NCBI GenBank assembly: GCA_031274495.1
Contig: JAISQB010000081.1
Coordinates: forward strand, 1-44,149
Source of the DNA: Campylobacteraceae bacterium
GTDB lineage: Bacteria > Campylobacterota > Campylobacteria > Campylobacterales > Campylobacteraceae
Direction of reading: 5' to 3'
Length of the DNA: 44,149 bases
Below are positions 8,708 to 16,203 of the stretch, piece by piece. The position numbers and the translations under genes are program-made. How positions within the stretch are numbered: the first letter of the stretch is position 1; every line of letters starts with the position of its first letter. The notes under the pieces were generated by a model. That model ran no database searches and was not told the origin of the DNA. It worked only from the letters and a program-made list of their open reading frames with translations.

Positions 8708-8733
8708 TAAGCGGGCTTGTCCCGCTTTTTTTT
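8708..8733 (+). terminator. intrinsic terminator of the helicase gene
   Basis: A six-base-pair stem AGCGGG / CCCGCT with a five-base loop, directly followed by eight T, begins six bases after the helicase stop codon. This is a canonical Rho-independent terminator. A degraded version of it occurs at the end of the downstream duplicate. Confidence 0.9.
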
Positions 8734-8750
8734 ATTAAGGATACTCAATT

Positions 8751-8990
8751 AAACTTTTGAAAATTACATCAAAAGAGTATAAGCAAAAAGCGATGAAAAA
8801 CGAAGCGGCAGAGCAACAAAGAACCGCAATTATTTACCCCCCCCCCCCCCCGAACCATCACAACAACAAATACAGTGGCGAAAAAATTCACAACAATGAT
8901 AAAGGCGATTTTAAAAGCGCCTGCAAAAACAGAAATAATAAAAAAACCAAAAGATAAATTTTTAATTGGCATTTATCCCACTTTTTTCAC
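8751..8990 (+). pseudogene. decayed tandem duplicate of the helicase 3' end and terminator
   Basis: This stretch aligns with 8488-8730, at an offset of about 263 bases. Shared blocks include ACTTTTGA-AATTACATCAAAAG, GCGATGAAAAACGA-GCGGCAGA and TAAATTTTTAA. In the helicase frame the copy reads ACT TTT GAA AAT TAC ATC AAA AGA GTA and then stops at TAA. After the poly-C tract the frame of the helicase tail is recognisable again (NKYSGEKIHNNDKGDFKS against EYSSEKRGGNKTHNSDRGGFKS). The final part, ATTGGCATTTATCCCACTTTTTT, is a mutated terminator. It has no start, no full domain and a frame break, so it should be non-functional. Confidence 0.85.
8837..8851 (+). repeat. poly-C homopolymer of 15 bases
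   Basis: Fifteen consecutive C inside the decayed helicase-tail copy; the matching part of the intact gene has no such run (it reads CAACCTCCAACCG). Runs of this length are the hallmark of slipped-strand phase variation in Campylobacter and Helicobacter. Here the flanking frames are already interrupted, so the run looks like a by-product of decay and not a switch. Its length may also be uncertain in the assembly. Confidence 0.9.
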
Positions 8991-9585
8991 TTTTGAACTA
9001 TTAGTTTACCTCATTATTACTCTCTATTCTACCATTATTATTATTTATATGCTTCAAAGCTTTAAATTTAATATTAATTGTTATTGGTGGGCAAAAACCT
9101 ATTATATTTCCAACAGTTTAGCTAAAGATGCCTAAAAAACGCTATTTGTCGCAAAGTTTACAATTCTGACCTTTATACATATATTATAATTCTCATATAA
9201 TGAATAAAAAAGTTCATAAACGTATGTTATGCTCCTTTTTGTACCTAAAATTCGCACATATAACAAGATGGTGATAAATAGCTTGCTTTTTTATAATTTT
9301 TTTTGTACAATCCTATAAGCTTTTTTAAAATATGTAAAGAATATGGTTAATAGTGTTTTAAGTATAAATTTTAGATAAGAGAGTGCTTGCTGGAACTAAA
9401 CTTCAAAAGCGCATATTTTTATGAAATCTTTACTTTAAAATATTTTTATTCAATAATTTTTACTTTGATTATTAGATTTTTATGTAGATAAACCATAAAA
9501 AAAGACTGACGGTTTTTTTGGTCTTGCGGAGCGCGAAAGCGTAAAGGATAGGCGTGCAAAGTCGCAGATATGAAAGGGGTACAAA
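8991..9585. other. AT-rich intergenic stretch without a convincing gene
   Basis: About 600 bases of strongly AT-rich sequence between the decayed helicase copy and the next small gene. The open frames here are low-complexity and lack ribosome sites. The bases 9500-9580 are less AT-rich and lead into the next gene with a GAAAGGGG ribosome site. I see no RNA gene, mobile element or repeat array. Confidence 0.6.
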
Positions 9586-9858
9586 ATGTGTATTTTAAAG
9601 CGCGAAGAGTTGTTGAGGGAAGTAGGCAAAATAAAAGCAATGGAAGCGATAATCAGAGCTGATGAAGAGCTGGTCGTTGTTTTGAGGAAGAGCATCAAAG
9701 AGGAGCGAAAGCAATCTGATAGCTGGTCTAAAAAAGCGTTAAAAAGATATGTGAAAGAGACAAAAGAGAAGATCGTCAGGATAGAGATTTTAACAGAGCA
9801 GAGAAAGCAAAAAGTAGAAGATATGAGGAGAAAGTGCGGCTTAACGCAAAAAGTATAG
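9586..9858 (+). CDS. small charged coiled-coil protein of unknown function
   Basis: A 90-residue protein rich in Lys, Glu and Arg, with heptad-like spacing of Leu, Ile and Val through most of its length (residues 8-75). No membrane segment or signal peptide. An ATG follows GAAAGGGGTACAAA, a fair ribosome site. Codon use looks like neighbouring genes. It is flanked by its own noncoding upstream region and by the promoter of the next gene, so it is probably monocistronic. I do not recognise the family. Confidence 0.6.
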   Translation: MCILKREELLREVGKIKAMEAIIRADEELVVVLRKSIKEERKQSDSWSKKALKRYVKETKEKIVRIEILTEQRKQKVEDMRRKCGLTQKV

Positions 9859-9874
9859 TTTACGCACAAAGCTG

Positions 9875-9907
9875 TATAATACTCCCTAAATAAGAATTTT
9901 AGGGAGT
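9875..9907 (+). promoter_or_regulatory. TATAAT promoter followed by a dyad that covers the ribosome site
   Basis: A perfect TATAAT (9875-9880) is followed at once by ACTCCCTAAA (9881-9890), a seven-base spacer and TTTAGGGAGT (9898-9907), a perfect ten-base inverted repeat. The right arm contains the ribosome site AGGGAG for the GTG start at 9914. The dyad can act as a repressor operator at the transcription start or as an mRNA hairpin hiding the ribosome site. Confidence 0.7.
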
Positions 9908-9913
9908 TGGAAA

Positions 9914-10786
9914 GTGAAAAAGATACTGTTGCCGATAGTTATATTGTCGTTTTTCGGATATGGTGCTGATGTAAAAAGTTATCACATAGGTGAGATTGAA
10001 TTTATATCGCTCAAAGATAAAGAGACGAACATGGGCAAAGCGATACTCTTAGAGCCAAGCGCGAGAGTCGTAGGACAAATGATGCCTGACGACCAAAACC
10101 CTTCGTCCATCAATACATTTATCGTAAAAACGGTAGATAGCATAGTCCTCATAGATACAGGCTACGGCGGCGGAAAACTATCCGCAAATCTAAAAAGTAT
10201 CAACATCACAAACGCCGATATAGACACGGTACTCCTCACGCATATGCACGGCGACCATATAGGTGGGCTCACTTTAAACGGCGAAAGAGCATTTAAAAGC
10301 GCAAAAGTTTTAGTGTCCAAAAAAGAGCTTGAGTACTGGCTCTCCCTCGCCCCAAAAAGCGCGGCAAACAGAGAGTTGGTGCAAAAAATCATAGAAATTT
10401 ACGGCAAAGATATTCAAACTTTCGAGTGGGACACCTTTGTAACGCCCCAAATAAAAGCTCTTAATGCCGCCGGACACACGCCCGGACACACCGCGTTTGA
10501 AATCATCTCCTTCGTTCCAAATGAAGCCAATATCTCAAAACAGATAACAGATAGAGTGCTTATCGCAGGCGATATAATACATAGCCTAAAAGTGCAATTA
10601 ACAGAGCCCAAAATGTCTGTAACTTTTGACGTTGACCCCAAAGAGGCAGCGGCAACAAGGGCGAGAGTATTTAAAGAAGCAAGCGCACAAAAAATCAAAA
10701 TAGCAGGCATGCACATACCTTTTTCCGGCATCGGCTATATTGTAGATAAGGGCAACGGATCTTATGTTTTTGAAGAGTTGCGATAG
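9914..10786 (+). CDS. exported metallo-beta-lactamase-fold hydrolase
   Basis: A 290-residue protein with a short signal peptide (MKKILLPIVILSFFGYGA) and the MBL-fold metal motif THMHGDH (residues 109-115). Further motifs are LIDTGYGG (79-86), AGHTPGHT and AGDIIH, the remaining zinc ligands. Members of this exported group (quorum-quenching lactonases and related esterases) hydrolyse lactones or esters in the periplasm; the true substrate cannot be told. The start is GTG, seven bases after AGGGAG. It has its own promoter with a dyad that may control it. Confidence 0.9.
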   Translation: MKKILLPIVILSFFGYGADVKSYHIGEIEFISLKDKETNMGKAILLEPSARVVGQMMPDDQNPSSINTFIVKTVDSIVLIDTGYGGGKLSANLKSINITNADIDTVLLTHMHGDHIGGLTLNGERAFKSAKVLVSKKELEYWLSLAPKSAANRELVQKIIEIYGKDIQTFEWDTFVTPQIKALNAAGHTPGHTAFEIISFVPNEANISKQITDRVLIAGDIIHSLKVQLTEPKMSVTFDVDPKEAAATRARVFKEASAQKIKIAGMHIPFSGIGYIVDKGNGSYVFEELR

Positions 10787-11242
10787 TTTTTTAACATAAT
10801 AGTTGGGGACACAAAACAAGCGAAATGTTTTGAATTTTAGTTTTCACAAGAATAATAAAATATATGCAACAGCTATTCGCATACATTAGCGTGCGTAATT
10901 ACAATTAGCATGGAAATTATTCGCAAAATAATGTAAGTTTTATTATAGTCAAAAAAATTTTAGATTTCATGCTCTTTTATTCCAAACTTTTGCAAAATAT
11001 TTTCCATGCACAGCGATAACTTTCGTTTTTGAAAATAAATAATAAAACTTCAAAATATTGCATTTTATTTTCAATTTAATACCGCCAAAATGCGGGGATT
11101 ACTTGGGTGTTGAGACTTAATTAACAGCATCTATAAAGTTAATTCAATAATTTACACAAATGGATAAATAATTAAGCTAAAAAGTCACAATATAACAATA
11201 TGGCTACAAAATAGAACATATAGACTTAAATAAAAGAAATTA
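10787..11242. other. AT-rich intergenic stretch containing a long inverted repeat
   Basis: No reading frame with a credible start and ribosome site is found. The most notable content is the near-perfect inverted repeat at 10908-11009. The right part runs into the promoter of the 27-residue peptide gene. Confidence 0.55.
10908..11009. repeat. near-perfect 21/22-base inverted repeat with a 59-base centre
   Basis: The left arm is GCATGGAAATTATTCGCAAAA (10908-10928) less one base per 20 shown: GCATGGAAA, TTATT, CGCAAAA. The right arm (10988-11009), read on the minus strand, is GCATGGAAA, ATATT, TTGCAAAA. The arms share 19 positions. No transposase or coding frame lies between them. Possible readings are a short MITE-like remnant, a structured RNA, or a paired protein-binding site. 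Confidence 0.75.
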
Positions 11243-11251
11243 TGATATACT
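11243..11251 (+). promoter_or_regulatory. extended -10 promoter for the 27-residue peptide gene
   Basis: TGATATACT fits the extended -10 form TGnTATAAT with one mismatch. It lies 72 bases before the peptide ATG, so the transcript would begin close to the stem-loop at 11260. Confidence 0.55.
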
Positions 11252-11259
11252 TATAAATA

Positions 11260-11298
11260 GGTTTTAGTTTATAGGACTATAGCCTATATATTAAAACC
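11260..11298 (+). promoter_or_regulatory. leader stem-loop of the peptide mRNA
   Basis: GGTTTTA (11260-11266) pairs with TAAAACC (11292-11298) and TATAGG (11270-11275) with CCTATA (11283-11288), around a seven-base loop and separated by a three-by-three internal loop. The hairpin ends 12 bases before the GAAAGGA ribosome site. A stable 5' hairpin in a short leader is typical of type I toxin mRNAs and of other tightly controlled small mRNAs. Confidence 0.65.
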
Positions 11299-11323
11299 AA
11301 AATATCTTTTGAAAGGATACCAA

Positions 11324-11407
11324 ATGCTAAATGTAGGTTGGTTTAGTGATATCATCACATATATCACAAATCTTGTCCAAACCTTTTTGGGTTGGTTCGG
11401 TTTTTAA
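11324..11407 (+). CDS. 27-residue amphipathic peptide (candidate toxin or pore former)
   Basis: ATG at 11324, TAA at 11405-11407, with a strong ribosome site GAAAGGA seven bases before the start. The peptide starts MLNVGWFSDIIT and ends FLGWFGF. It has no Lys or Arg and one Asp. Polar residues (N3, S8, D9, T12, T15, N16, Q19, T20) fall at three- and four-residue steps, so a helix would have one polar face and one face of Leu, Ile, Val, Trp and Phe. It has a plausible own promoter, a 5' stem-loop and a very stable 3' hairpin. Small size makes it easy to miss in annotation. Possible roles are type I toxin, phenol-soluble-modulin-like peptide, or small membrane regulator; I recognise no family. 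Confidence 0.6.
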   Translation: MLNVGWFSDIITYITNLVQTFLGWFGF

Positions 11408-11415
11408 ATTTCTAT

Positions 11416-11437
11416 GGGCGGCTCGCAAGAGCTGCCC
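11416..11437 (+). terminator. stable hairpin with a GCAA tetraloop after the peptide gene
   Basis: GGGCGGCTC pairs with GAGCTGCCC (nine pairs, one G-U) around a GCAA tetraloop, eight bases after the peptide stop codon. It is much richer in GC than its surroundings. No T-run follows (the next bases are GTCCTTAAAA), so it may be a 3' end protector or a weak terminator. Confidence 0.6.
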
Positions 11438-12103
11438 GTCCTTAAAACCTCTTTTAAACTCACTTTTCGCATTAAAAAATCTCGCAAAACACGATAAAAA
11501 CGCTCTTCTTGAAATAAGACGATATGGGAGTGGGTTTTTGTAAAATTTTTCAAAAAAATATTTAGCGCCGATATTGATATTTGTGCTCTTGAATTTTGCT
11601 ATTTTTCTATCACTGTTTTTTGTCTTCATCATTAGTATTAATCAGCTACTATTTATATTCAAGCCCAATATTTAACAGTATCAAAAAATATATGGATAAA
11701 ACAACTTATATTAACTTAAATAAAAGAATTTGTAGTATAGTTACTAATATAAACTTAATGTATAAGCGTAAAGCTGATATATTAAAATTTAAATCTCTTT
11801 TTAAATAGTTTTTAATAAAATAAGTTTAATAATCGATATTTTACCATTTATCATATGAGTTATTGATCTCTTCTTGAAATTAATAATTTAACCTTTAATC
11901 TCTATATGCAATTTGCAATTTAAAAACTTTTGTATTAATTTATTTTTCGCATTGAAAAATTTGTGCAATTGCTCTATCTCTTGCTTGTATATAGCGATAA
12001 AAAATATCTATCTATCAATGAATTTGTATGGATACAAATTGCTCTTACAGATTAATTGCACAATTTAAAAACATAGCGTTTATATTCCCATATTTCTTTG
12101 CGA
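11438..12103. other. AT-rich gene-poor stretch
   Basis: About 670 bases with no supported gene. A 101-residue minus-strand frame at 11327-11632 and a TTG-started 70-residue plus-strand frame at 11596-11808 have no good ribosome sites. The sequence TTTTCGCATT followed by AAAAAT or GAAAAAT occurs twice (about 11467 and 11945), without a clear meaning. Confidence 0.5.
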
Positions 12104-12148
12104 TTAACGCGCTCTGTAAGCGCGCTAACCACGCGGGAATAAACCCGC
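12104..12148 (-). terminator. two adjacent hairpins closing the amino acid transporter operon
   Basis: On the minus strand the last permease gene is followed by GCGGG-N6-CCCGC (12133-12148) and then by TTAGCGCGCT-N5-AGCGCGTTAA (12104-12128). Both are GC-rich in an AT-rich setting. There is no clean T-run, so termination strength is uncertain, but the position fits the 3' end of the operon. Confidence 0.5.
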
Positions 12149-12149
12149 A

Positions 12150-12800
12150 TTACGCCCTACTGTGCGCGTAAGAGTTGTGTAGTTTTCTTGAATAGTGTGA
12201 GAGTATATAAATTATCACAAAATATGTCAAAGCCAAGATGCCAAATAGTGTGAAAACTTGCCCTGAGGTTCCGTATTGACCCATCAGTATCATACCTTTT
12301 CCCGTCAAATCCTCGATGCCTACGAGCATAACAAAAGAGGTGTCTTTGATGGTCGAGGTAAATTGCGACACGAGGGCGGGGAGGATATTTCTAAAGGCTT
12401 GCGGCAACACGACATAAAGCAGTGTCAAAACATAGCCGAATCCTTGCGAATACGCCGCTTCCCATTGACCTTTGGGTATGGAGTTAAGCCCGCCGCGCAC
12501 TATCTCCGCGACAACTGCCGAAGTAAAGACGCTCATCGCCAAAATGCCTGCGAGTATCGGAGGAGCGGGCGTCATAAAGCGGATAGCTAAGATAAATAAA
12601 AGCAGAGGAATGTTTCTTACGATTTCGATATAGATCGTAGCCAACACCCCAAACAACGGCACTTTTGAAAATCTCAAAACGCCCAGTATCGTGCCGAAAA
12701 TCGTCGATATAACGATAGAAGCTACAGCTATGGTGATAGTCGTAAATAGCCCCTTGGCTAAAAATTCAAAGTTTTCGATTTTAAAAAGTTCACTGACCAT
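12150..12800 (-). CDS. polar amino acid ABC transporter permease (Peb1 system)
   Basis: A 216-residue membrane protein with five or more hydrophobic helices and the HisM-type permease motif [20 protein letters not shown], where the loop contacts the ATPase. Length is usual for the family. The start overlaps the end of the upstream permease by 11 bases, so the two are co-translated and probably form a heterodimer. Gene order ATPase - binding protein - permease - permease equals the C. jejuni Peb1 aspartate/glutamate system. Confidence 0.93.
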   Translation of the reverse strand: MVSELFKIENFEFLAKGLFTTITIAVASIVISTIFGTILGVLRFSKVPLFGVLATIYIEIVRNIPLLLFILAIRFMTPAPPILAGILAMSVFTSAVVAEIVRGGLNSIPKGQWEAAYSQGFGYVLTLLYVVLPQAFRNILPALVSQFTSTIKDTSFVMLVGIEDLTGKGMILMGQYGTSGQVFTLFGILALTYFVIIYILSHYSRKLHNSYAHSRA

Positions 12801-13527
12801 GCGCCGCCTCCGTTTTTCTCTCTAAACTTCTGGCGTATGTCGCCAACGGATAGCAGATAGCAAGATATAAAAGCCCTGTTATCACATACGAAGGTCCGTA
12901 ATATAGATATTCGCTGCTCCAAGAGTCCGCGCGGTACAGAAGGTCTGCGCCGGCTACCATCGCCATAACGGAGGTGTTTTTCACGAGATTGACGGATACA
13001 TTTGTCATCGGCGGAAATGCCAGCCTTTTAGCTTGCGGGAGTATCACGTGCCACATCGCGCCCCAGTATGAAAAGCCCTGCGAATACGCCGCTTCAAGCT
13101 GACCTCTGGGTACCGCCCCAATGCCTGATCTAACCACCTCAGCCATATATGCGCCGTGGTAGACGCCTATGCCTATCACGCCCGCGATAAACACGGGAAG
13201 CGCGGGATGTATGCTCTCCAATCCAAAAAGGATATTGCGCGAAAACTCATACTCCATACCGACTTTGTACAGCACTAAATTGATAAGGAAAAACATCTGC
13301 AAGGGCAGAGGCGTATTTTGGATGAACTCCACATATACGCGGTTGGCTGCCCTTGCGAGTTTGTTGTGCGTAGAACCCATCACACCAAAAAGCACACCAA
13401 GTATGATAGCCAAGATAAGCGCCAAAAAGGAGTAAGCCAATGTTACTCCAAACCCCTCCGCAAATATCCGCCAATCTCTAAAGAGCGCTTCCCATTTGAA
13501 AAGCGCGAAAGGTCCGTTTCCGCTCAC
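12790..13527 (-). CDS. polar amino acid ABC transporter permease (Peb1 system)
   Basis: A 245-residue permease with the loop motif [21 protein letters not shown] and several membrane helices. The GTG start follows the binding-protein stop (TAG) with no gap. It pairs with the shorter permease encoded just downstream. The role is passage of acidic amino acids through the inner membrane, inferred from the neighbours. Confidence 0.93.
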   Translation of the reverse strand: MSGNGPFALFKWEALFRDWRIFAEGFGVTLAYSFLALILAIILGVLFGVMGSTHNKLARAANRVYVEFIQNTPLPLQMFFLINLVLYKVGMEYEFSRNILFGLESIHPALPVFIAGVIGIGVYHGAYMAEVVRSGIGAVPRGQLEAAYSQGFSYWGAMWHVILPQAKRLAFPPMTNVSVNLVKNTSVMAMVAGADLLYRADSWSSEYLYYGPSYVITGLLYLAICYPLATYARSLERKTEAAHGQ

Positions 13528-14310
13528 CTATTTAAGCCCCCATTTGACTGCGATTTTGTCAAGTTCGCCTGAAGCTTTAAGCTCACCGATGACGCCGTTT
13601 ACAAGCTGGGCTAAAGCGGTATTGCTAAGCTTTGAAGCCACGCCGTACTCTTCAGCGGAAAGTCTATCGTCCAGTATCACGGTCGTATCGTCCAGATATC
13701 CGCGCAATATCGAAGCATCCACGGAAAATACATCTATCCTCTTAGAATCAAGCGCCGTTTTTATCTCAGGATATGAGCCAAACTCAAATGTAGTTACTTT
13801 GATGCCCTCAGCGGCGGCTTTCTCTTGTATCACTTTTTTAGTGGTAGCGCTTTGAGCCACGCCGACTTTCTTGCCGTTCAAATCTTTAAACGCTTTTATC
13901 CCCGAAGCTTTTTTCACAAGCAACCCTATACCGTCGGCATAGTAGGCGTCTGAAAAGTTATAGCTTTTCTTGCGGTCTTCGGTGATAGTAAAAGTGGCGA
14001 TGACCAGATCCACCTCGCCGTTGTCCAAAAGCGGACCTCTCGTCTTAGCCGTAACCGCTTGCGTCTCTAATTTATTCTCATCGCCCAAAATCTTTTTGGC
14101 AATCGCCTTTGCTATGTCTATATCAAGCCCTTCGGTAACGCCTGTCTTTGGGTCTTTGTAGCCAAATTTAGGAACGTCCACCTTGACACCCACTTTTAAA
14201 ACGCCTCTATCCTTTATCTTTTGGATATCGGCAGCCTCAGCTGCTAACGCGCTGCTACCTAACCCCAATAAGGTCAAAAGACCAACTAAAAATGTTGTAA
14301 ATCTTCTCAT
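13528..14310 (-). CDS. peb1A: Peb1-like periplasmic aspartate/glutamate-binding protein
   Basis: A 260-residue solute-binding protein with a signal peptide (MRRFTTFLVGLLTLLGLGSS, then ALAAEA). The mature protein matches Peb1a of C. jejuni closely in key blocks: TAKTRGPLLDNG (ligand pocket), DLVIATFTIT, YNFSDAYYADGIGLL, VGVAQSATTKK and DVFSVDASILRGYLDD. Peb1a binds aspartate and glutamate and supports growth on amino acids; in C. jejuni it also acts as an adhesin. It sits between the ATPase and permease genes. Substrate by homology is acidic amino acids. Confidence 0.92.
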   Translation of the reverse strand: MRRFTTFLVGLLTLLGLGSSALAAEAADIQKIKDRGVLKVGVKVDVPKFGYKDPKTGVTEGLDIDIAKAIAKKILGDENKLETQAVTAKTRGPLLDNGEVDLVIATFTITEDRKKSYNFSDAYYADGIGLLVKKASGIKAFKDLNGKKVGVAQSATTKKVIQEKAAAEGIKVTTFEFGSYPEIKTALDSKRIDVFSVDASILRGYLDDTTVILDDRLSAEEYGVASKLSNTALAQLVNGVIGELKASGELDKIAVKWGLK

Positions 14311-14332
14311 ATTTTCTCCTTTGAAGTAAGAT

Positions 14333-15058
14333 TTAATGAACGATTTTGCTCAAAAATGCTTTTGTTCGTTCATTTGTAGGATTTTTGAAAAAGTGCTCGG
14401 GAGTGCCTTGCTCCAGTATCACTCCGCCGTCCATAAAGACAACCCTATCCGCCACTTGGCGGGCAAAACCCATCTCGTGGGTAACCACTATCATAGTGAT
14501 ACCGCTTTTTGCCAGACTTGTCATAACATCAAGGACCTCTTGTATCATCTCAGGATCCAGCGCCGATGTAGGCTCGTCAAAAAGTATCACGCTGGGATTC
14601 ATAGCCAAAGCCCTTGCTATCGCCACTCTTTGCTGTTGCCCGCCGCTAAGTTGCGAGGGGTAAGAGTTGGCTTTATCTTTAAGCCCTACCCTCTCCAACA
14701 GTTCCAAAGCCTGCGCCTTCGCCTCAGCTTTTGAGATACCTCTTAAAAGTGTGGGGGCTAAGGTGAGATTTTCTATAGCAGTCTTGTGAGAGTAGAGGTT
14801 GAAGGATTGGAAAACCATAGCGCTTGACTGCCTTACTTTGGCTATCGGAGCCTTTGGCGCGGTGATGTCTATGCCGTCGACTATTATCTTGCCGCTTGTG
14901 GGCTTTTCGAGTAAATTGATACAGCGTATGAGCGTACTTTTACCCGAACCGCTGGGTCCTACCACGACCAACTTTTCACTTGATTTTACATGTAGATTGA
15001 TATCTTTTAACACGTGGTTAGAACCAAAATATTTATTAACATTCTCCAGTGCAATCAC
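14333..15058 (-). CDS. pebC: ABC transporter ATP-binding protein, Peb1 system
   Basis: A 241-residue GlnQ-type ATPase. Walker A is GPSGSGKST (about 34-42), the signature is [15 protein letters not shown], Walker B is [12 protein letters not shown] and the switch His is in VVTHEMGFA. It starts at a GTG seven bases after AAGAGG. It is first in the operon and powers uptake through the two permeases encoded downstream. Confidence 0.94.
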   Translation of the reverse strand: MIALENVNKYFGSNHVLKDINLHVKSSEKLVVVGPSGSGKSTLIRCINLLEKPTSGKIIVDGIDITAPKAPIAKVRQSSAMVFQSFNLYSHKTAIENLTLAPTLLRGISKAEAKAQALELLERVGLKDKANSYPSQLSGGQQQRVAIARALAMNPSVILFDEPTSALDPEMIQEVLDVMTSLAKSGITMIVVTHEMGFARQVADRVVFMDGGVILEQGTPEHFFKNPTNERTKAFLSKIVH

Positions 15059-15091
15059 GCTTTACCTCTTATATTTTTTTGAATAAAAATC

Positions 15092-15097
15092 ATTCTA
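15092..15097 (-). promoter_or_regulatory. -10 element of the Peb1 operon
   Basis: Minus-strand TAGAAT, preceded by T-rich sequence and placed 34 bases upstream of the pebC GTG. There is no obvious -35, as is common in Campylobacterota. Confidence 0.5.
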
Positions 15098-15171
15098 CCA
15101 TATTATCTAAAAAAATATTGGTAAAAAAGTAATCAAAAATTGAATTTAACTTAAAAACGGTCGCAAACAGC

Positions 15172-16194
15172 CTAAAAAGCCCCTCTCTCATACTGCGGGA
15201 TGATCGCCTCTTTGAACTCTTTGGCGGCGTATAGGCAAAAGTTGGGGTTGGCGATAAGCTCTCTTCCCACCTCCACAAAATCGCAAACCCCACCCAAAAG
15301 CAGCGCCTCCGCCTCGCTTGGTTTGGTGATTAGCCCCACTGTGATGATGGGTATGCTGACATTTTGCTTTATCGCTTTGGCATACTCTACCTGATAAAAT
15401 GGGGTGATTTTGGGGATATTTGGCTGAACGGCACTATTCCCGCCCGCACTCACATCGATAGCGTCGGCTCCGGCACTTTCTAACTCTCTTGCCAAACGCA
15501 CGCTATCTTGCAAGCTCCAGCCCCCATCCACCCACTCGTCAGCTGAAATCCTAACGATAAGCGTCAAACCGACCTCTTTTTTTATCTCTCTTACTATCTC
15601 CAAAACAAGCGCGGTGCGGTTTTCAAAACTGCCGCCGTACTCGTCCTCTCTTTTGTTTGTGATAGGAGATAAAAACTCATAAAGCAGATAACCGTGCGCC
15701 GCGTGCAATTCTACCGCGTCGTAACCCGCCGCTTTGGCTCTTTTAGCGGCGTCCGTGAATAGCTCTTTTATCTTTTTGACCTCTTTGGTCGTAAGTTCCA
15801 CGGGCGTTTTGTATGAACCGTCATCGGCAAATATCAAACTGCTGGGCGCTACGGGTGTCGTGGCGGAGGCTTGACTTTTTCTACCTGCGTGACCAAGCTG
15901 CACCGCTATAAGAGAGCCAAAGTTATGGCAAACATCTGTGATTGTTTGATGCGAGGCTATCTGCTCATCACTCCACAACCCAAGGTCTCTATCCGTGATC
16001 CTACCCCTTGGCTCGACTGCGGTAGCCTCCACTATGATAAGCCCTACATCGCCGATAGCCCGTGCGCCATAGTGAATCTCGTGAAACTTGCCCGCCTTAC
16101 CATCAGCCGCGCTGTACATACACATCGGCGGCATTATAATCTTGTTTTTTAACTCCAAATCTCCTATCTTTGAACGCGTAAATATCTTACTCAC
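15172..16194 (-). CDS. Old Yellow Enzyme family NAD(P)H:flavin oxidoreductase (NamA/YqjM-like)
   Basis: A 340-residue FMN-binding TIM barrel with the YqjM-class features: LKNKIIMPPMCMYSA near the start (with the redox-tuning Cys), QLGHAGRKS, the active-site AVELHAAHGYLLYEFLSP, the FMN-binding segment IITVGLI and FVEVGRELIANPNF. These enzymes reduce activated C=C bonds of enals, enones and nitro compounds. Start is GTG after AAGGAG. It lies nine bases after the DyP peroxidase gene, so the two are likely co-transcribed as an electrophile and oxidant defence pair. Confidence 0.94.
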   Translation of the reverse strand: MSKIFTRSKIGDLELKNKIIMPPMCMYSAADGKAGKFHEIHYGARAIGDVGLIIVEATAVEPRGRITDRDLGLWSDEQIASHQTITDVCHNFGSLIAVQLGHAGRKSQASATTPVAPSSLIFADDGSYKTPVELTTKEVKKIKELFTDAAKRAKAAGYDAVELHAAHGYLLYEFLSPITNKREDEYGGSFENRTALVLEIVREIKKEVGLTLIVRISADEWVDGGWSLQDSVRLARELESAGADAIDVSAGGNSAVQPNIPKITPFYQVEYAKAIKQNVSIPIITVGLITKPSEAEALLLGGVCDFVEVGRELIANPNFCLYAAKEFKEAIIPQYERGAF

Positions 16195-16203
16195 TGTAAC
16201 TCC

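Noticed and set aside
8757-8957. A 66-residue frame through the poly-C tract that might be phase variable
   Set aside because: It mixes two frames of the decayed helicase tail, starts at TTG without a ribosome site, and has no domain. A functional switch is not supported.
11327-11632. A 101-residue minus-strand frame across the peptide gene
   Set aside because: No ribosome site or promoter was found, and the product is a basic, low-order sequence. It only reads the hairpin and the peptide gene in antisense.
11596-11808. A 70-residue plus-strand frame starting at TTG
   Set aside because: It is AT-driven low-complexity sequence without a ribosome site.
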